Shown here piece after piece: positions 25,679 to 38,022 of a stretch of DNA of 51,779 bases. How positions within the stretch are numbered: position 1 is the first letter of the stretch; each line of letters begins with the position of its first letter. Location of the stretch: positions 1 through 51,779 of the forward strand of contig VERE01000017.1 of assembly GCA_018882835.1 (NCBI GenBank), given 5' to 3'. A model generated the notes under the pieces. That model was not told the origin of the DNA. It saw only the letters and a program-made list of their open reading frames with translations, and did no database searches. Made by a program: the position numbers and the translations under genes. This stretch comes from Limnohabitans sp. (lineage in GTDB: Bacteria; Pseudomonadota; Gammaproteobacteria; Burkholderiales; Burkholderiaceae_C).

Positions 25679-26707
25679 ATGAACAAGCCCCTCTCGTACA
25701 AAGATGCTGGCGTCGACATTGACGCCGGTGACGCCCTGGTGGAGCGCATCAAGCCGCTCGCCAAGAAAACCCTGCGCGAGGGTGTGCTGGCCGGCATTGG
25801 CGGCTTTGGTGCGTTGTTTGAAGTGCCCAAGCGTTACCAGGAACCCGTCTTGGTCAGTGGGACCGATGGCGTTGGCACCAAGCTCAAGCTGGCGTTTGAA
25901 TGGAACATGCACGACACCGTGGGCATCGACCTGGTGGCCATGAGCGTCAATGACGTGCTGGTACAGGGCGCCGAGCCGCTGTTTTTCCTGGATTACTTCG
26001 CCTGTGGCAAGCTCGATGTGGACACGGCGGCGGCGGTGGTCGGCGGCATTGCCAAGGGCTGCGAGCTCTCGGGTTGCGCGCTCATTGGCGGCGAGACCGC
26101 TGAAATGCCGGGCATGTACCCTGCCGGTGAATACGATCTGGCAGGTTTTGCAGTCGGCGTGGTGGAAAAGTCCAAAATCCTCACGGGCCGGCAAGTCCAA
26201 GCGGGCGATGTGGTGCTGGGCTTGGCCTCGAGCGGTGTGCACTCCAACGGTTTTTCCCTGGTGCGCAAAATCATTGATCGCGCAGGCGCCGACCTGCCCG
26301 CACATCTCGATGGCCAGCCCTTCAAACAAGCCATCATGGCGCCGACCCGACTGTATGTGAAATCGGTCTTGGCGGCGCTGGCCCAGCACCCGGTCAAGGC
26401 CCTGGCCCACATCACGGGCGGGGGGTTGCTGGAGAACATTCCACGCGTCTTGCCCGATGACTTGGGCGCCCGTCTGGTCAAAGGCAGCTGGCCGCAAACC
26501 GAGTTGTTCGCCTGGCTGCAAAAAACCGCTGGCATCGATGACCTGGAAATGAACCGCACCTTCAACCACGGCATCGGCATGGTGGTGGTGATTGCCGCCG
26601 AGCAGGCCGAGGCTTGCGCCCAAACCTTGCGCCAGCTGGGCGAAAAGGTCTACGACATCGGCCGCATCCAACCCCGTGCGGACCGCCCCGCCGTCACCGT
26701 CGACTGA
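25679..26707 (+). CDS. purM: Phosphoribosylformylglycinamidine cyclo-ligase (AIR synthetase)
   Basis: A 342-residue enzyme that closes the imidazole ring in de novo purine synthesis using ATP. The start [17 protein letters not shown] is the conserved one. Signatures include [25 protein letters not shown] and [15 protein letters not shown]. No strong ribosome site precedes the ATG. It stands alone between the divergent AI-2E gene and the convergent SirB1 gene. Confidence 0.97.
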   Translation: MNKPLSYKDAGVDIDAGDALVERIKPLAKKTLREGVLAGIGGFGALFEVPKRYQEPVLVSGTDGVGTKLKLAFEWNMHDTVGIDLVAMSVNDVLVQGAEPLFFLDYFACGKLDVDTAAAVVGGIAKGCELSGCALIGGETAEMPGMYPAGEYDLAGFAVGVVEKSKILTGRQVQAGDVVLGLASSGVHSNGFSLVRKIIDRAGADLPAHLDGQPFKQAIMAPTRLYVKSVLAALAQHPVKALAHITGGGLLENIPRVLPDDLGARLVKGSWPQTELFAWLQKTAGIDDLEMNRTFNHGIGMVVVIAAEQAEACAQTLRQLGEKVYDIGRIQPRADRPAVTVD

Positions 26708-26727
26708 CTGGCGACGTCGGGACAGGG

Positions 26728-27447
26728 TTAAGGGGTTGGCTCGGGAAGCAGGATGTCCAACCTGTCCTGTACCGCCTTGAGGCGCGGCTCATCGCCTTGC
26801 GCCCGGTAGATTTCTTGCAAATTGCGCAACATGCGCGCAATGATTTCACGGGGTGTGGCCGCGCGCAGATAATGCATCAGCAAGTCATCGGGCGCAGACA
26901 AGCTGCGCGGCAACCCCCCTGGCGTGCGCAAAGGTTGCAAACGCTCGAGCAGATCTTCCCGCGACAGGGACTCACCGGTGAAAGGGTCCAGTATGACCTG
27001 GCCTTGGTGCGGCTCGGGCAACTGCACTTTCACCAAAAAATGGCCCGGAAAGCCCACGCCTTGAGCGCGCAAGCCTGCCGCCACAGCCAATTCCAGCCAC
27101 AGCACGGCCAAGCTGATGGGGATGCCCCGCCGGGTGCGCAAGACCACATTCAAAAAGCTGTTGTCGGGGTCGTAATAGTCGTTCACATTGCCTGAAAAGC
27201 CCAGGTCACCGTAAAAGAATCGGTTGAGGATGCTAAGCTTCTCCAGATCGTCGCCCGCGCCGATCAATCGACGCTTGAGGCGAGATTGCACCTGGTCCAT
27301 GTCGCCCAGGACCTGCTGAATGTCGAGTTCGGGATAGTCGTCTTGCGCCAGGCTGGCTGCTGCCTCCAGCAACGGAAAGCCTGCATCGCTTTGCACCAGC
27401 GAGCGGAAATACGCCAGTGCGGTGGGAATTTCAAGTTTGAAGTCCAT
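26728..27447 (-). CDS. SirB1-family transglutaminase-like protein
   Basis: A 239-residue protein with the SirB1/transglutaminase-core-2 pattern: NRFFYGDLGFSGNVNDYYDP, then NVVLRTRRGIPISLAVLW and GVGFPGHFLVK. A tetratricopeptide-like helical end follows. The catalytic cysteine of true transglutaminases is not seen at the usual site, so an enzymatic role is uncertain. It lies 15 bases after murJ on the same strand. Confidence 0.85.
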   Translation of the reverse strand: MDFKLEIPTALAYFRSLVQSDAGFPLLEAAASLAQDDYPELDIQQVLGDMDQVQSRLKRRLIGAGDDLEKLSILNRFFYGDLGFSGNVNDYYDPDNSFLNVVLRTRRGIPISLAVLWLELAVAAGLRAQGVGFPGHFLVKVQLPEPHQGQVILDPFTGESLSREDLLERLQPLRTPGGLPRSLSAPDDLLMHYLRAATPREIIARMLRNLQEIYRAQGDEPRLKAVQDRLDILLPEPTP

Positions 27448-27462
27448 GGGCGGATGATGCCT

Positions 27463-29028
27463 TCAACGGCGCAACAGCGCTCGCAGCTTCAGACCAACCC
27501 CATGCAGCGTGGCGAAATAGCCCAATGCGCTGAGCGCCAGCACGCTGGCCATCAGGCCCACACGCTGCCAGGGCGTTTGTTGCATGCCTGTCCAATCCCA
27601 ATGACCTGACACCCACCACAGAGCCAGTCCGAGCAGGGTGCTGGCCAAACAAACCTGCGCCAAAAAGCGCCCCCAACCCGCCGAGGGCTGGTAGCGACCC
27701 TGGCGCCGCAAGCCAACCCACAACCAAGCGGCATTGACCAAGGCCCCCAGCCCAATGGCCAAGGCCAGCCCCGCATGGGCCAACAGCGGCACCAGCACCA
27801 GGTTCAGCAACTGCGTCAGCAGCAGCACCACCACCGCAATCTTGACGGGCGTGCGCACATCCTGGCTGGCGTAATAGCCCGGCGCGAGCACCTTGATGGC
27901 CACCAAACCCAGCAAGCCAAAACCATAGCCCATCAAAGCAGCGGTGGTCTGCGTCACATCCTGCACAGTGAAAGCGCCGTAGTGGTACAGGACCGACACC
28001 AAGGGCTTGGCAAACACCAACAGGGCCACGGCACAGGGCAAGGCCAACAACACCACGATGCGCAGACCCCAATCGAGCATGGCCGAATAGCGGGCGGCAT
28101 CCTCGGTGGCTTTGGCTGCAGCCAACTGGGGCATCAGCACCACCCCCAGGGCAACGCCGAGCAAGGCGGTGGGAAATTCCATCAAGCGGTCGGCGTAGCT
28201 CAGCCAGCTGACGCTCCCAGGGGCCAGGTGTGAGGCCACCTGGGTGTTGATCAACAAGGAGATTTGCGCCACGCTGACCCCCAGCAGGGCCGGCGCCATC
28301 AGCTTCAAAATGCGCTGGGTGCCAGGGTCTTGCAAAGCTTCGCGGCATGCACCCAAGGAGAAGCCGATGCGGGGTAGCAGCCCTAGCCGCCACAGCGCAG
28401 GCAGTTGAACGCCCAATTGCAAGGCACCGCCCAACATGACACCGGCGGCCAAGGCATAGATCGGCGGCCAACCCGAGGACTGAAACAGAGGCGCACCGAA
28501 ATACGCGGCACCGATGACGGCCACGTTAAGCAACACCGGGGTGGCAGCGGGCACCGCAAATTTTTTCCAGGTGTTCAAAATACCTGCAGCCAGCGCCACC
28601 AGCGACATGAAGGCGATGTAGGGGAACATCCAGCGCGTCATGACAACCGCCGCTTCCATGCCGTCAGCCGATTGCTTCAAGCCACTGGCCATCACCCACA
28701 CCAGCCAGGGCGCGGCCGCCACGCCCAGGGCCGAAGTGATGAGCAAAGCCCAAAAAAGCAGGGTCGCCGCCCGGTCAATCAGCAAGCGGGTGGCATCATT
28801 GCCCTGCTGCGCCCGGCTGGCAGCCAGCACCGGCACAAAAGCCTGGCTGAAAGCCCCTTCGGCAAACAGGCGACGGAACAGGTTGGGAATGCGAAACGCC
28901 ACATTGAAGGCGTCGGTGAGCGCACTGGCGCCAAAGGTGGACGCGATCAACAACTCGCGAGCCAGGCCGGTGATGCGCGAGGCCAGGGTCAGCAAAGAGA
29001 CGATCGAGGCGGATTTGAAAAGGCTCAC
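27463..29028 (-). CDS. murJ: Lipid II flippase MurJ
   Basis: A 521-residue protein with about 14 membrane segments that moves lipid II across the inner membrane for peptidoglycan synthesis. The N-terminal stretch SLFKSASIVSLLTLASRITG and the conserved FRRLFAEGAFSQAFVPV are diagnostic. The start is a GTG at 29028 giving (M)SLFKSA; no ATG exists nearby in frame and upstream codons run into the rpsT promoter. The ribosome site is weak. It is divergent from rpsT. Confidence 0.95.
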   Translation of the reverse strand: MSLFKSASIVSLLTLASRITGLARELLIASTFGASALTDAFNVAFRIPNLFRRLFAEGAFSQAFVPVLAASRAQQGNDATRLLIDRAATLLFWALLITSALGVAAAPWLVWVMASGLKQSADGMEAAVVMTRWMFPYIAFMSLVALAAGILNTWKKFAVPAATPVLLNVAVIGAAYFGAPLFQSSGWPPIYALAAGVMLGGALQLGVQLPALWRLGLLPRIGFSLGACREALQDPGTQRILKLMAPALLGVSVAQISLLINTQVASHLAPGSVSWLSYADRLMEFPTALLGVALGVVLMPQLAAAKATEDAARYSAMLDWGLRIVVLLALPCAVALLVFAKPLVSVLYHYGAFTVQDVTQTTAALMGYGFGLLGLVAIKVLAPGYYASQDVRTPVKIAVVVLLLTQLLNLVLVPLLAHAGLALAIGLGALVNAAWLWVGLRRQGRYQPSAGWGRFLAQVCLASTLLGLALWWVSGHWDWTGMQQTPWQRVGLMASVLALSALGYFATLHGVGLKLRALLRR

Positions 29029-29049
29029 GCTGGGAGTGTAGCCAGAATT

Positions 29050-29058
29050 TGCTACAAT
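29050..29058 (+). promoter_or_regulatory. Extended -10 promoter of rpsT
   Basis: TGCTACAAT, that is a TGn extension plus TACAAT (29053-29058), lies 44 bases before the rpsT start. No TTGACA-like -35 is visible at the right distance, which fits an extended -10 promoter. Confidence 0.55.
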
Positions 29059-29101
29059 CGTGGGCTTTGCTGACATCATCCACAGACACAAGGAAACCAA
29101 C

Positions 29102-29401
29102 ATGGCCTCTGGAAAGCCCAAGAAAAAGAACCCGCGCCTGGCGTCGGGCCGCAAACGCGCACGCCAAGACGTCAAGCTCAACGCAGCCAACACGTCTTTG
29201 CGCTCCAAATACCGTACCGCAGTGAAGAACGTCGAAAAAGCAGTTGCCTCTGGCGACAAGGCCAAGGCCACCGACCTCTTTGCCAAGATGCAAGCCGTGG
29301 TGGACACCGTGGCCGACAAAGGCATCTTCCACAAGAACAAAGCCGCTCGCGACAAGAGCCGCCTCTCCGCCAAGGTGAAAGCCCTGGCCACCGCCGCCTG
29401 A
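29102..29401 (+). CDS. rpsT: 30S ribosomal protein S20
   Basis: A 99-residue, lysine- and alanine-rich helical protein from [20 protein letters not shown], with [16 protein letters not shown] and a [16 protein letters not shown] block typical of bS20. AAGGAAACCAAC precedes the ATG. It is a single-gene unit with its own promoter and a strong terminator just downstream. Confidence 0.97.
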   Translation: MASGKPKKKNPRLASGRKRARQDVKLNAANTSLRSKYRTAVKNVEKAVASGDKAKATDLFAKMQAVVDTVADKGIFHKNKAARDKSRLSAKVKALATAA

Positions 29402-29467
29402 TCTTCAGGCAAACAGCCCGGCCTGAACTTCAGGCCGCCGTTTGACCGGGTGCGCTGTCCGCAAAGC

Positions 29468-29497
29468 AAAAAAGCCGCTCTCTCGAGCGGCTTTTTT
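29468..29497. terminator. Bidirectional intrinsic terminator between rpsT and the DUF3579 gene
   Basis: GCCGCTC (29474-29480) and GAGCGGC (29485-29491) form a 7-bp stem with a 4-base loop, flanked by six A (29468-29473) and six T (29492-29497). It can end transcription from both convergent genes. Confidence 0.9.
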
Positions 29498-29519
29498 GTT
29501 GCCCTGTCAAACGGGGGCC

Positions 29520-29810
29520 TCAGGCTTCGACAACTTTGAGTTCATTGTCGCGGGCAAAATTCATGACGAAATCCCAGGCCATGGGCTCAGCATCGCGCAA
29601 ATCGGTGTGGATGATGACGCATTTGTTGCCATCGATGGTGTTGGGAACGCACCAGGGCGAGTAGCTCAGGTGGCTGCCAGGAACGGCGCCACCGGGGCGA
29701 AACGAGCTCATCACGCCAGCAAGGCGTTCCGCCCAGTCGCTGGGGCGAAAGGTGCGACCGTTTTGGGTGACACCCAGGATGAACACTTCTTTGGCAGAGG
29801 GAGAAACCAT
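29520..29810 (-). CDS. DUF3579-family protein
   Basis: A 96-residue protein starting MVSPSAKEVFILGVTQNG. The segments GRTFRPSDWAERLAGVMSSF and AWDFVMNFARDNELKV match DUF3579, a small family of betaproteobacteria and relatives with no established function. It converges on rpsT with a shared terminator and is divergent from argD, a neighbourhood that is common in Burkholderiales. Confidence 0.85.
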   Translation of the reverse strand: MVSPSAKEVFILGVTQNGRTFRPSDWAERLAGVMSSFRPGGAVPGSHLSYSPWCVPNTIDGNKCVIIHTDLRDAEPMAWDFVMNFARDNELKVVEA

Positions 29811-30048
29811 TGGATACCTGGCGGATGGAACGTGCGATGCACCGAGGATCGCCCGATGCTGCAGCGTCAAAGTATTCTATCTTATATAAGACTTACGCTG
29901 CCGCTTCGCAGCTTCACGATGCTACGACAAAGAATCTATTTTTGTCATACATCATGCAAAGTCTGCGCCTAAAATCATGTTTCAACGGCTCAACCTCCGA
30001 TCTTCGTTGTTGAGCCGCTTTCTTTTCTGGCTTCTTTCAGGAGATGTG
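29811..30048. promoter_or_regulatory. Divergent intergenic region DUF3579/argD
   Basis: This 238-base gap is more AT-rich than its surroundings. It contains a perfect 10-base palindrome CTTATATAAG (29881-29890), a small hairpin GCTGC/GCAGC (29897-29912), a TAAAAT -10 candidate toward argD (29970-29975) and a TAGAAT candidate toward DUF3579 (29874-29879). No good -35 elements are seen. Confidence 0.35.
29986..30017 (+). promoter_or_regulatory. Terminator-like hairpin in the argD leader
   Basis: CGGCTCAAC (29986-29994) pairs with GTTGAGCCG (30009-30017) across a 14-base loop, and the sequence continues CTTTCTTTTCT. It lies between a candidate promoter and the argD ribosome site (AGGAG, about 30039-30043). 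It could be an attenuator or mRNA-stabilising structure; the T tract is interrupted. Confidence 0.45.
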
Positions 30049-31245
30049 ATGACCTCGCCCGTACCCAGCTCACCCCACACCATGAACACGTATGGCCGCC
30101 TGCCGGTGGCCATGTCCCATGGCCAAGGCTTGCGAGTCTGGGATACGAATGGCAAGTGCTACCTCGATGGGCTGGCCGGCATTGCAGTGAACACTTTGGG
30201 GCACGGCCACCCCAAGTTGGTGCCGGCCCTGCAAGACCAGGTGGCGCGCATGATCCATTGCTGCAACTATTACCACGTGCCCGACCAGGAGCGCCTGGCC
30301 GCCAAGCTGGTCGAGTTGTCGGGCATGACCAATGTGTTCTTCTGCTCCACCGGCCTGGAAGCCAATGAGGCCGCCATCAAACTGGCGCGCAAGTTTGGCC
30401 ATGACAAAGGCATCGAGAAGCCTGTCATCGTGGTCTATGAAAAATCATTCCACGGCCGCTCCATTGCCACGCTGAGCGCCACTGGCAACGAAAAAATTCA
30501 AAAGGGTTTCGGTCCCTTGGTGGAAGGGTTTTTGCGAGTCCCGCTGAATGACATTGAAGCCCTCAAGAAAGCCACACAGGGCAACCCCAACGTGGTGGCC
30601 GTGTTCTTCGAAACCATCCAGGGTGAAGGCGGCATCAATCCCATGCGCACCGACTACCTCCGGGAAGTCCGTGCGCTGTGTGACCAGCAAGACTGGCTGA
30701 TGATGATTGATGAGGTTCAGTGCGGCATGGGCCGCACAGGCAAATGGTTTGCCCATCAATGGGCAGGCATCGTCCCTGACGTCATGCCCCTGGCCAAAGG
30801 CCTGGGCTCGGGCGTGCCCATCGGCGCTGTGGTCGCGGGCCCCAAGGCCGCCCAAATTTTCCAGCCGGGCAACCACGGCACGACCTTTGGCGGCAACCCC
30901 TTGGCCACCCGCGCTGGCGTGGAAACGCTGCGCATCATGGAAGAAGATGGCTTGCTTGAAAATGCGGCCCGTGTGGGCGAGCATTTGCGCGCCGCCCTCC
31001 ACCGCGAGTTGCACTCTGTGCCTGGTTTTGTTGAAGTGCGTGGCCAGGGTTTGATGCTGGGCATTGAACTTGACCGCCCCTGTGGCGTCATCATGAACCA
31101 AGCCCTCGAGGCTGGGTTGCTGTTGAGCGTGACTGCCGACAGCGTGATTCGCCTGGTGCCACCCCTGATCATCACCGCCGCCGAAGCCGATGAAATCGTG
31201 TCGATTTTGGTGCCCATTGTGAAAAAATTTCTGGCCACCGCATGA
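30049..31245 (+). CDS. argD: Acetylornithine aminotransferase
   Basis: A 398-residue PLP enzyme of arginine synthesis (N-acetylglutamate semialdehyde to N-acetylornithine; often also succinyldiaminopimelate transamination). Signatures include NTLGHGHPKLV, CNYYHVPDQE, the substrate loop FFCSTGLEANEAAIKLAR and the PLP lysine in PLAKGLGSGVPIGA. The ATG at 30049 has AGGAG six bases upstream; upstream in-frame codons belong to the leader hairpin. The stop overlaps the argF start by four bases. Confidence 0.95.
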   Translation: MTSPVPSSPHTMNTYGRLPVAMSHGQGLRVWDTNGKCYLDGLAGIAVNTLGHGHPKLVPALQDQVARMIHCCNYYHVPDQERLAAKLVELSGMTNVFFCSTGLEANEAAIKLARKFGHDKGIEKPVIVVYEKSFHGRSIATLSATGNEKIQKGFGPLVEGFLRVPLNDIEALKKATQGNPNVVAVFFETIQGEGGINPMRTDYLREVRALCDQQDWLMMIDEVQCGMGRTGKWFAHQWAGIVPDVMPLAKGLGSGVPIGAVVAGPKAAQIFQPGNHGTTFGGNPLATRAGVETLRIMEEDGLLENAARVGEHLRAALHRELHSVPGFVEVRGQGLMLGIELDRPCGVIMNQALEAGLLLSVTADSVIRLVPPLIITAAEADEIVSILVPIVKKFLATA

Positions 31246-32171
31246 AACACTATCTGCAATTCAGCGACCTCACGGCGCAAGAGTATGCCTACCTGTTCAA
31301 GCGTGCGGCCCTGATCAAGCAGAAGTTCAAGGCCTACGAAAAGCACCAGCCTTTGGCTGACCGCACGCTGGCCATGATTTTCGAAAAGGCTTCCACGCGC
31401 ACGCGTGTCAGCTTCGAGGCTGGCATGTACCAACTGGGCGGCTCGGTGGTGCATTTGACCACCGGCGACAGCCAACTCGGCCGGGCTGAGCCCATCGAAG
31501 ACAGCGCCAAGGTGATCAGTCGCATGGTGGACCTGGTGATGATTCGCACCTACGGTCAGGACAAGATCGAGCGCTTTGCCGAACACTCCCGGGTGCCGGT
31601 CATCAATGGCTTGACCAACGAGTTTCATCCTTGCCAGATTCTGGCCGACCTGTTCACCTTTATCGAGCATCGCGGCAACACGCAAGATCCGCTGACCTGT
31701 TTGCGCGGCAAAGTGGTGGCCTGGGTGGGCGATGGCAACAACATGGCCAACACCTGGCTGCAAGCCGCGGAGTTGCTGGACTTCACCGTGCATGTCAGCA
31801 CGCCCAGTGGCTATGAGATTGACCAGTCAGTCGCTGGCCTGCGCTCGAACGACAGCTACAAAGTGTTCAAAGACCCGATGGCGGCCTGCCAGGGCGCCGA
31901 CCTGGTCACCACCGACGTCTGGACCAGCATGGGCTACGAAGCCGAGAACGAGGCGCGCCGGCTGGCCTTCGCCGACTGGTGCGTTGACAACGAAATGATG
32001 GCCGTAGCCAAGTCCAACGCCCTCTTCATGCATTGCCTGCCAGCCCACCGTGGCGAGGAAGTGCAAGCAGATGTCATCGACGGCCCGCAATCGGTGGTTT
32101 GGGACGAAGCTGAAAACCGCTTGCATGTGCAAAAAGCCTTGATGGAGTATTTGTTGCTCGGCCAACTCTGA
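31242..32171 (+). CDS. argF: Ornithine carbamoyltransferase
   Basis: A 309-residue enzyme making citrulline from ornithine and carbamoyl phosphate. The carbamoyl-phosphate loop FEKASTRTRVSFE, FHPCQILADLFT and the late HCLPAHRGEE motif are all intact. It overlaps argD by four bases and is followed 11 bases later by the YkgJ-type gene, a frequent neighbour. Confidence 0.97.
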   Translation: MKHYLQFSDLTAQEYAYLFKRAALIKQKFKAYEKHQPLADRTLAMIFEKASTRTRVSFEAGMYQLGGSVVHLTTGDSQLGRAEPIEDSAKVISRMVDLVMIRTYGQDKIERFAEHSRVPVINGLTNEFHPCQILADLFTFIEHRGNTQDPLTCLRGKVVAWVGDGNNMANTWLQAAELLDFTVHVSTPSGYEIDQSVAGLRSNDSYKVFKDPMAACQGADLVTTDVWTSMGYEAENEARRLAFADWCVDNEMMAVAKSNALFMHCLPAHRGEEVQADVIDGPQSVVWDEAENRLHVQKALMEYLLLGQL

Positions 32172-32182
32172 GGGGTGATCGC

Positions 32183-32463
32183 ATGTCGGCTTGCCAACAA
32201 TGCGGCGCCTGCTGCGCCAGCTTTCGGGTGGACTTCTCGGTCGAGGAACTGGACGAGAACGGTGGCAGTGTGCCGGCAGGCTTGACCGTCGAGCTCACGG
32301 ACACCCTTTGCCGCATGCGTGGCACCGACCACACGCCGCCGCGCTGCGCAGCCCTGACCGGGCAGCTCGGCGTGCAGGTGAGTTGCGGCATTTACGAATG
32401 GCGTTCTTCGCCTTGCCGTGAATTCAGCGAGGGCAGCGATGCCTGCGCCCGTGCGCGGCTGCG

Positions 32464-32488
<25 letters not shown>
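32183..32488 (+). CDS. YkgJ-family cysteine-cluster protein
   Basis: A 101-residue protein with the N-terminal CQQCGACC motif and further cysteines (C in LCRMRG, RCAAL, SCGIY and SPCREF), giving the eight-cysteine pattern thought to bind a zinc or iron cluster. Function of the family is not known. It follows argF closely and its last 25 bases overlap the convergent flavin monooxygenase gene. Confidence 0.88.
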
Positions 32489-35988
<3,500 letters not shown>

Positions 35989-36028
35989 GCGATTTCCTTT
36001 GTTAAGTGAAAGGGAGGTTGAGAAAAAA

Positions 36029-36952
36029 TCAGGACGAACCTGGGAAAAAAGGTTTGCCAATGGCCGCAGGCATGTTCACCCGAATCCACTGCGGATTGCG
36101 TGAAATCAGTGCCAGCACCACGATGGTCGCCAGGTAGGGCAACATCGACAAAAATTGGCTGGGCACATCCATACCCAAGGCCTGCAAGTGAAACTGCAAC
36201 ATGGTGACACCGCCAAACAGGTAGGCACCCAACAACACGCGCACCGGCCGCCAGGTGGCAAATGTGGTCAGGGCCAGGGCAATCCAGCCTTTGCCTGCAA
36301 TCATGCCCTCGACCCACAGCGGGGTGTAAATCACAGAAATGTAGGCGCCTGCCAAGCCACACAAAGCACCACCCACCACCACCGCGGCCAAGCGAATCTG
36401 GCGCACCGGGTAGCCCAAGGCGTGGGCCGATTCGGGCGACTCGCCCACCGAACGCAAAATCAAGCCAGCCCGCGAACGCTGCAAGAACCAAACCAATCCC
36501 AGCGTCAAACCCACGGCCAGAAAAACCATGGGATGCTGGCGGAAAAGCGCAGGGCCAATGAAGGGCAGATCTGCCAGGCCCGGAACTTCGTAGACCATCC
36601 GCTCTGGCAATTTCGCCTGGACATACGGCACGCCGACGAAGGCAGAAAACCCTGCGCCAAAAAGGCTCAAGGCCAGGCCGGTGGCATATTGGTTGGTGTT
36701 GAGCCAAATCACCAGCACACCAAACAAGGCTGCCAGCACGCCCCCCGCGGTCATGCCTGCCAGGAAGCCCAGGCTGTCTTGTCCGGTGTGCGCCACAGCG
36801 GCAAAACCGGCGATGGCTGCGCACAGCATCATGCCCTCGGCCCCGAGGTTGACGATGCCAGCCTTTTCGTTGATCAACAAGCCCAAGGCCGCCAACGCCA
36901 GCACGGTGCCAGCGTTCAAGGTGGCGGCCAAGAGCAGGGCATAGGCTTCCAT
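36029..36952 (-). CDS. ABC transporter permease (BMP/NupQ type)
   Basis: A 307-residue membrane protein with about eight hydrophobic segments and the conserved family blocks GLLINEKAGIVNLGAEGMML and GESPESAHALGYPVRQIR. It is the second permease of the purine/nucleoside importer. Its first base overlaps the stop of the preceding permease gene (TGATG). The binding-protein gene follows after 40 bases. Confidence 0.93.
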   Translation of the reverse strand: MEAYALLLAATLNAGTVLALAALGLLINEKAGIVNLGAEGMMLCAAIAGFAAVAHTGQDSLGFLAGMTAGGVLAALFGVLVIWLNTNQYATGLALSLFGAGFSAFVGVPYVQAKLPERMVYEVPGLADLPFIGPALFRQHPMVFLAVGLTLGLVWFLQRSRAGLILRSVGESPESAHALGYPVRQIRLAAVVVGGALCGLAGAYISVIYTPLWVEGMIAGKGWIALALTTFATWRPVRVLLGAYLFGGVTMLQFHLQALGMDVPSQFLSMLPYLATIVVLALISRNPQWIRVNMPAAIGKPFFPGSS

Positions 36953-38022
36953 CAGTGCCCTCCTCCAAGTGCCACGCGGCGAATGCGGTAATGCATCAGC
37001 GTGTCACATGCCAACAGCGTGAACAGCAGCAAACCCTGGAACACCCCGGTCAAGGACTTGGGCAAACCCAGGCGCGACTGCGCCAACTCTCCGCCAATGT
37101 AAAACATGCTCATCAATACCGCTGAAAAGGCCATGCCCACCGGGTGCAAACGACCGACAAAAGCCACGATGATGGCGGCAAAGCCATAACCAGCAGGCAC
37201 ATAGGGGGTTAGTTGACCGATGGGCCCTGCCACCTCCAGCGCCCCTGCCAGACCAGCAGCACCCCCGGAGGTGAGCAATGCCACCCACAGCGCGCGGCGC
37301 GATGAAAACCCGGCATAGCGAGCCGCATGCGGAGCCAGCCCCCCGACTTGCAATGCAAAACCGGCGCGTGTGCGAAACAAAAACACCCACAAGGCGAGCA
37401 CGCCTGCCAGGGCCATCCACAGCCCCACGCTGACGCGCGAGCCCGCAAAAAGCCGAGGGATTTGCGTGACCTTCTCAAAATTCTGCGTTTGCGGAAAGTT
37501 GTAACCTGCGGGGTCTTTCCAGGGGCCGTACACCAGGTAACCCAACACCAGGGTGGCCACATACACCAGCATCAGACTGACCAGAATTTCGTTCGCATGA
37601 AAACGGTCTCGCAACCATGCCGTCACGCCTGCCCAGGCCATGCCACCCGCCACGCCCGCCAGCAAAATCGGAACCACAATCCAGCGCGTGGTGTCTTTTT
37701 GCGCCAGCAAGGCCACGCCCGCTGCAAAGATCGCGCCCATCACAAACTGGCCCTCTGCCCCGATGTTCCAGACATTGGAGCGAAAACAGACCGCCAACCC
37801 CAGGGCAATGATCAGCAAGGGCGTGGCCTTGACCATCAACTCGCCCAGGGCATAGCCGCTTTTGATGGGCTCCCAGAAAAACACCCCCAGTCCTTTGACA
37901 GGGTCTTTGCCGAGCGCCACAAACATGAGCACGCCAAACAGCACCGTCAGCAGCAAAGCCAAAAAAGGGGAGGCGTGGCGCCAAAACGCAGAGGGCTCGG
38001 GACGTGCTTCAAGCCGCAGCAT
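36952..38022 (-). CDS. ABC transporter permease (BMP/NupP type)
   Basis: A 356-residue membrane protein starting MLRLEARPEPSAFW, with about ten hydrophobic segments and the conserved CFRSNVWNIGAEGQFVMGA and VGGLAPHAARYAGF blocks. It pairs with the downstream permease. The start overlaps the ATPase gene by 14 bases. An upstream in-frame start at 38043 is not needed. Confidence 0.92.
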   Translation of the reverse strand: MLRLEARPEPSAFWRHASPFLALLLTVLFGVLMFVALGKDPVKGLGVFFWEPIKSGYALGELMVKATPLLIIALGLAVCFRSNVWNIGAEGQFVMGAIFAAGVALLAQKDTTRWIVVPILLAGVAGGMAWAGVTAWLRDRFHANEILVSLMLVYVATLVLGYLVYGPWKDPAGYNFPQTQNFEKVTQIPRLFAGSRVSVGLWMALAGVLALWVFLFRTRAGFALQVGGLAPHAARYAGFSSRRALWVALLTSGGAAGLAGALEVAGPIGQLTPYVPAGYGFAAIIVAFVGRLHPVGMAFSAVLMSMFYIGGELAQSRLGLPKSLTGVFQGLLLFTLLACDTLMHYRIRRVALGGGH

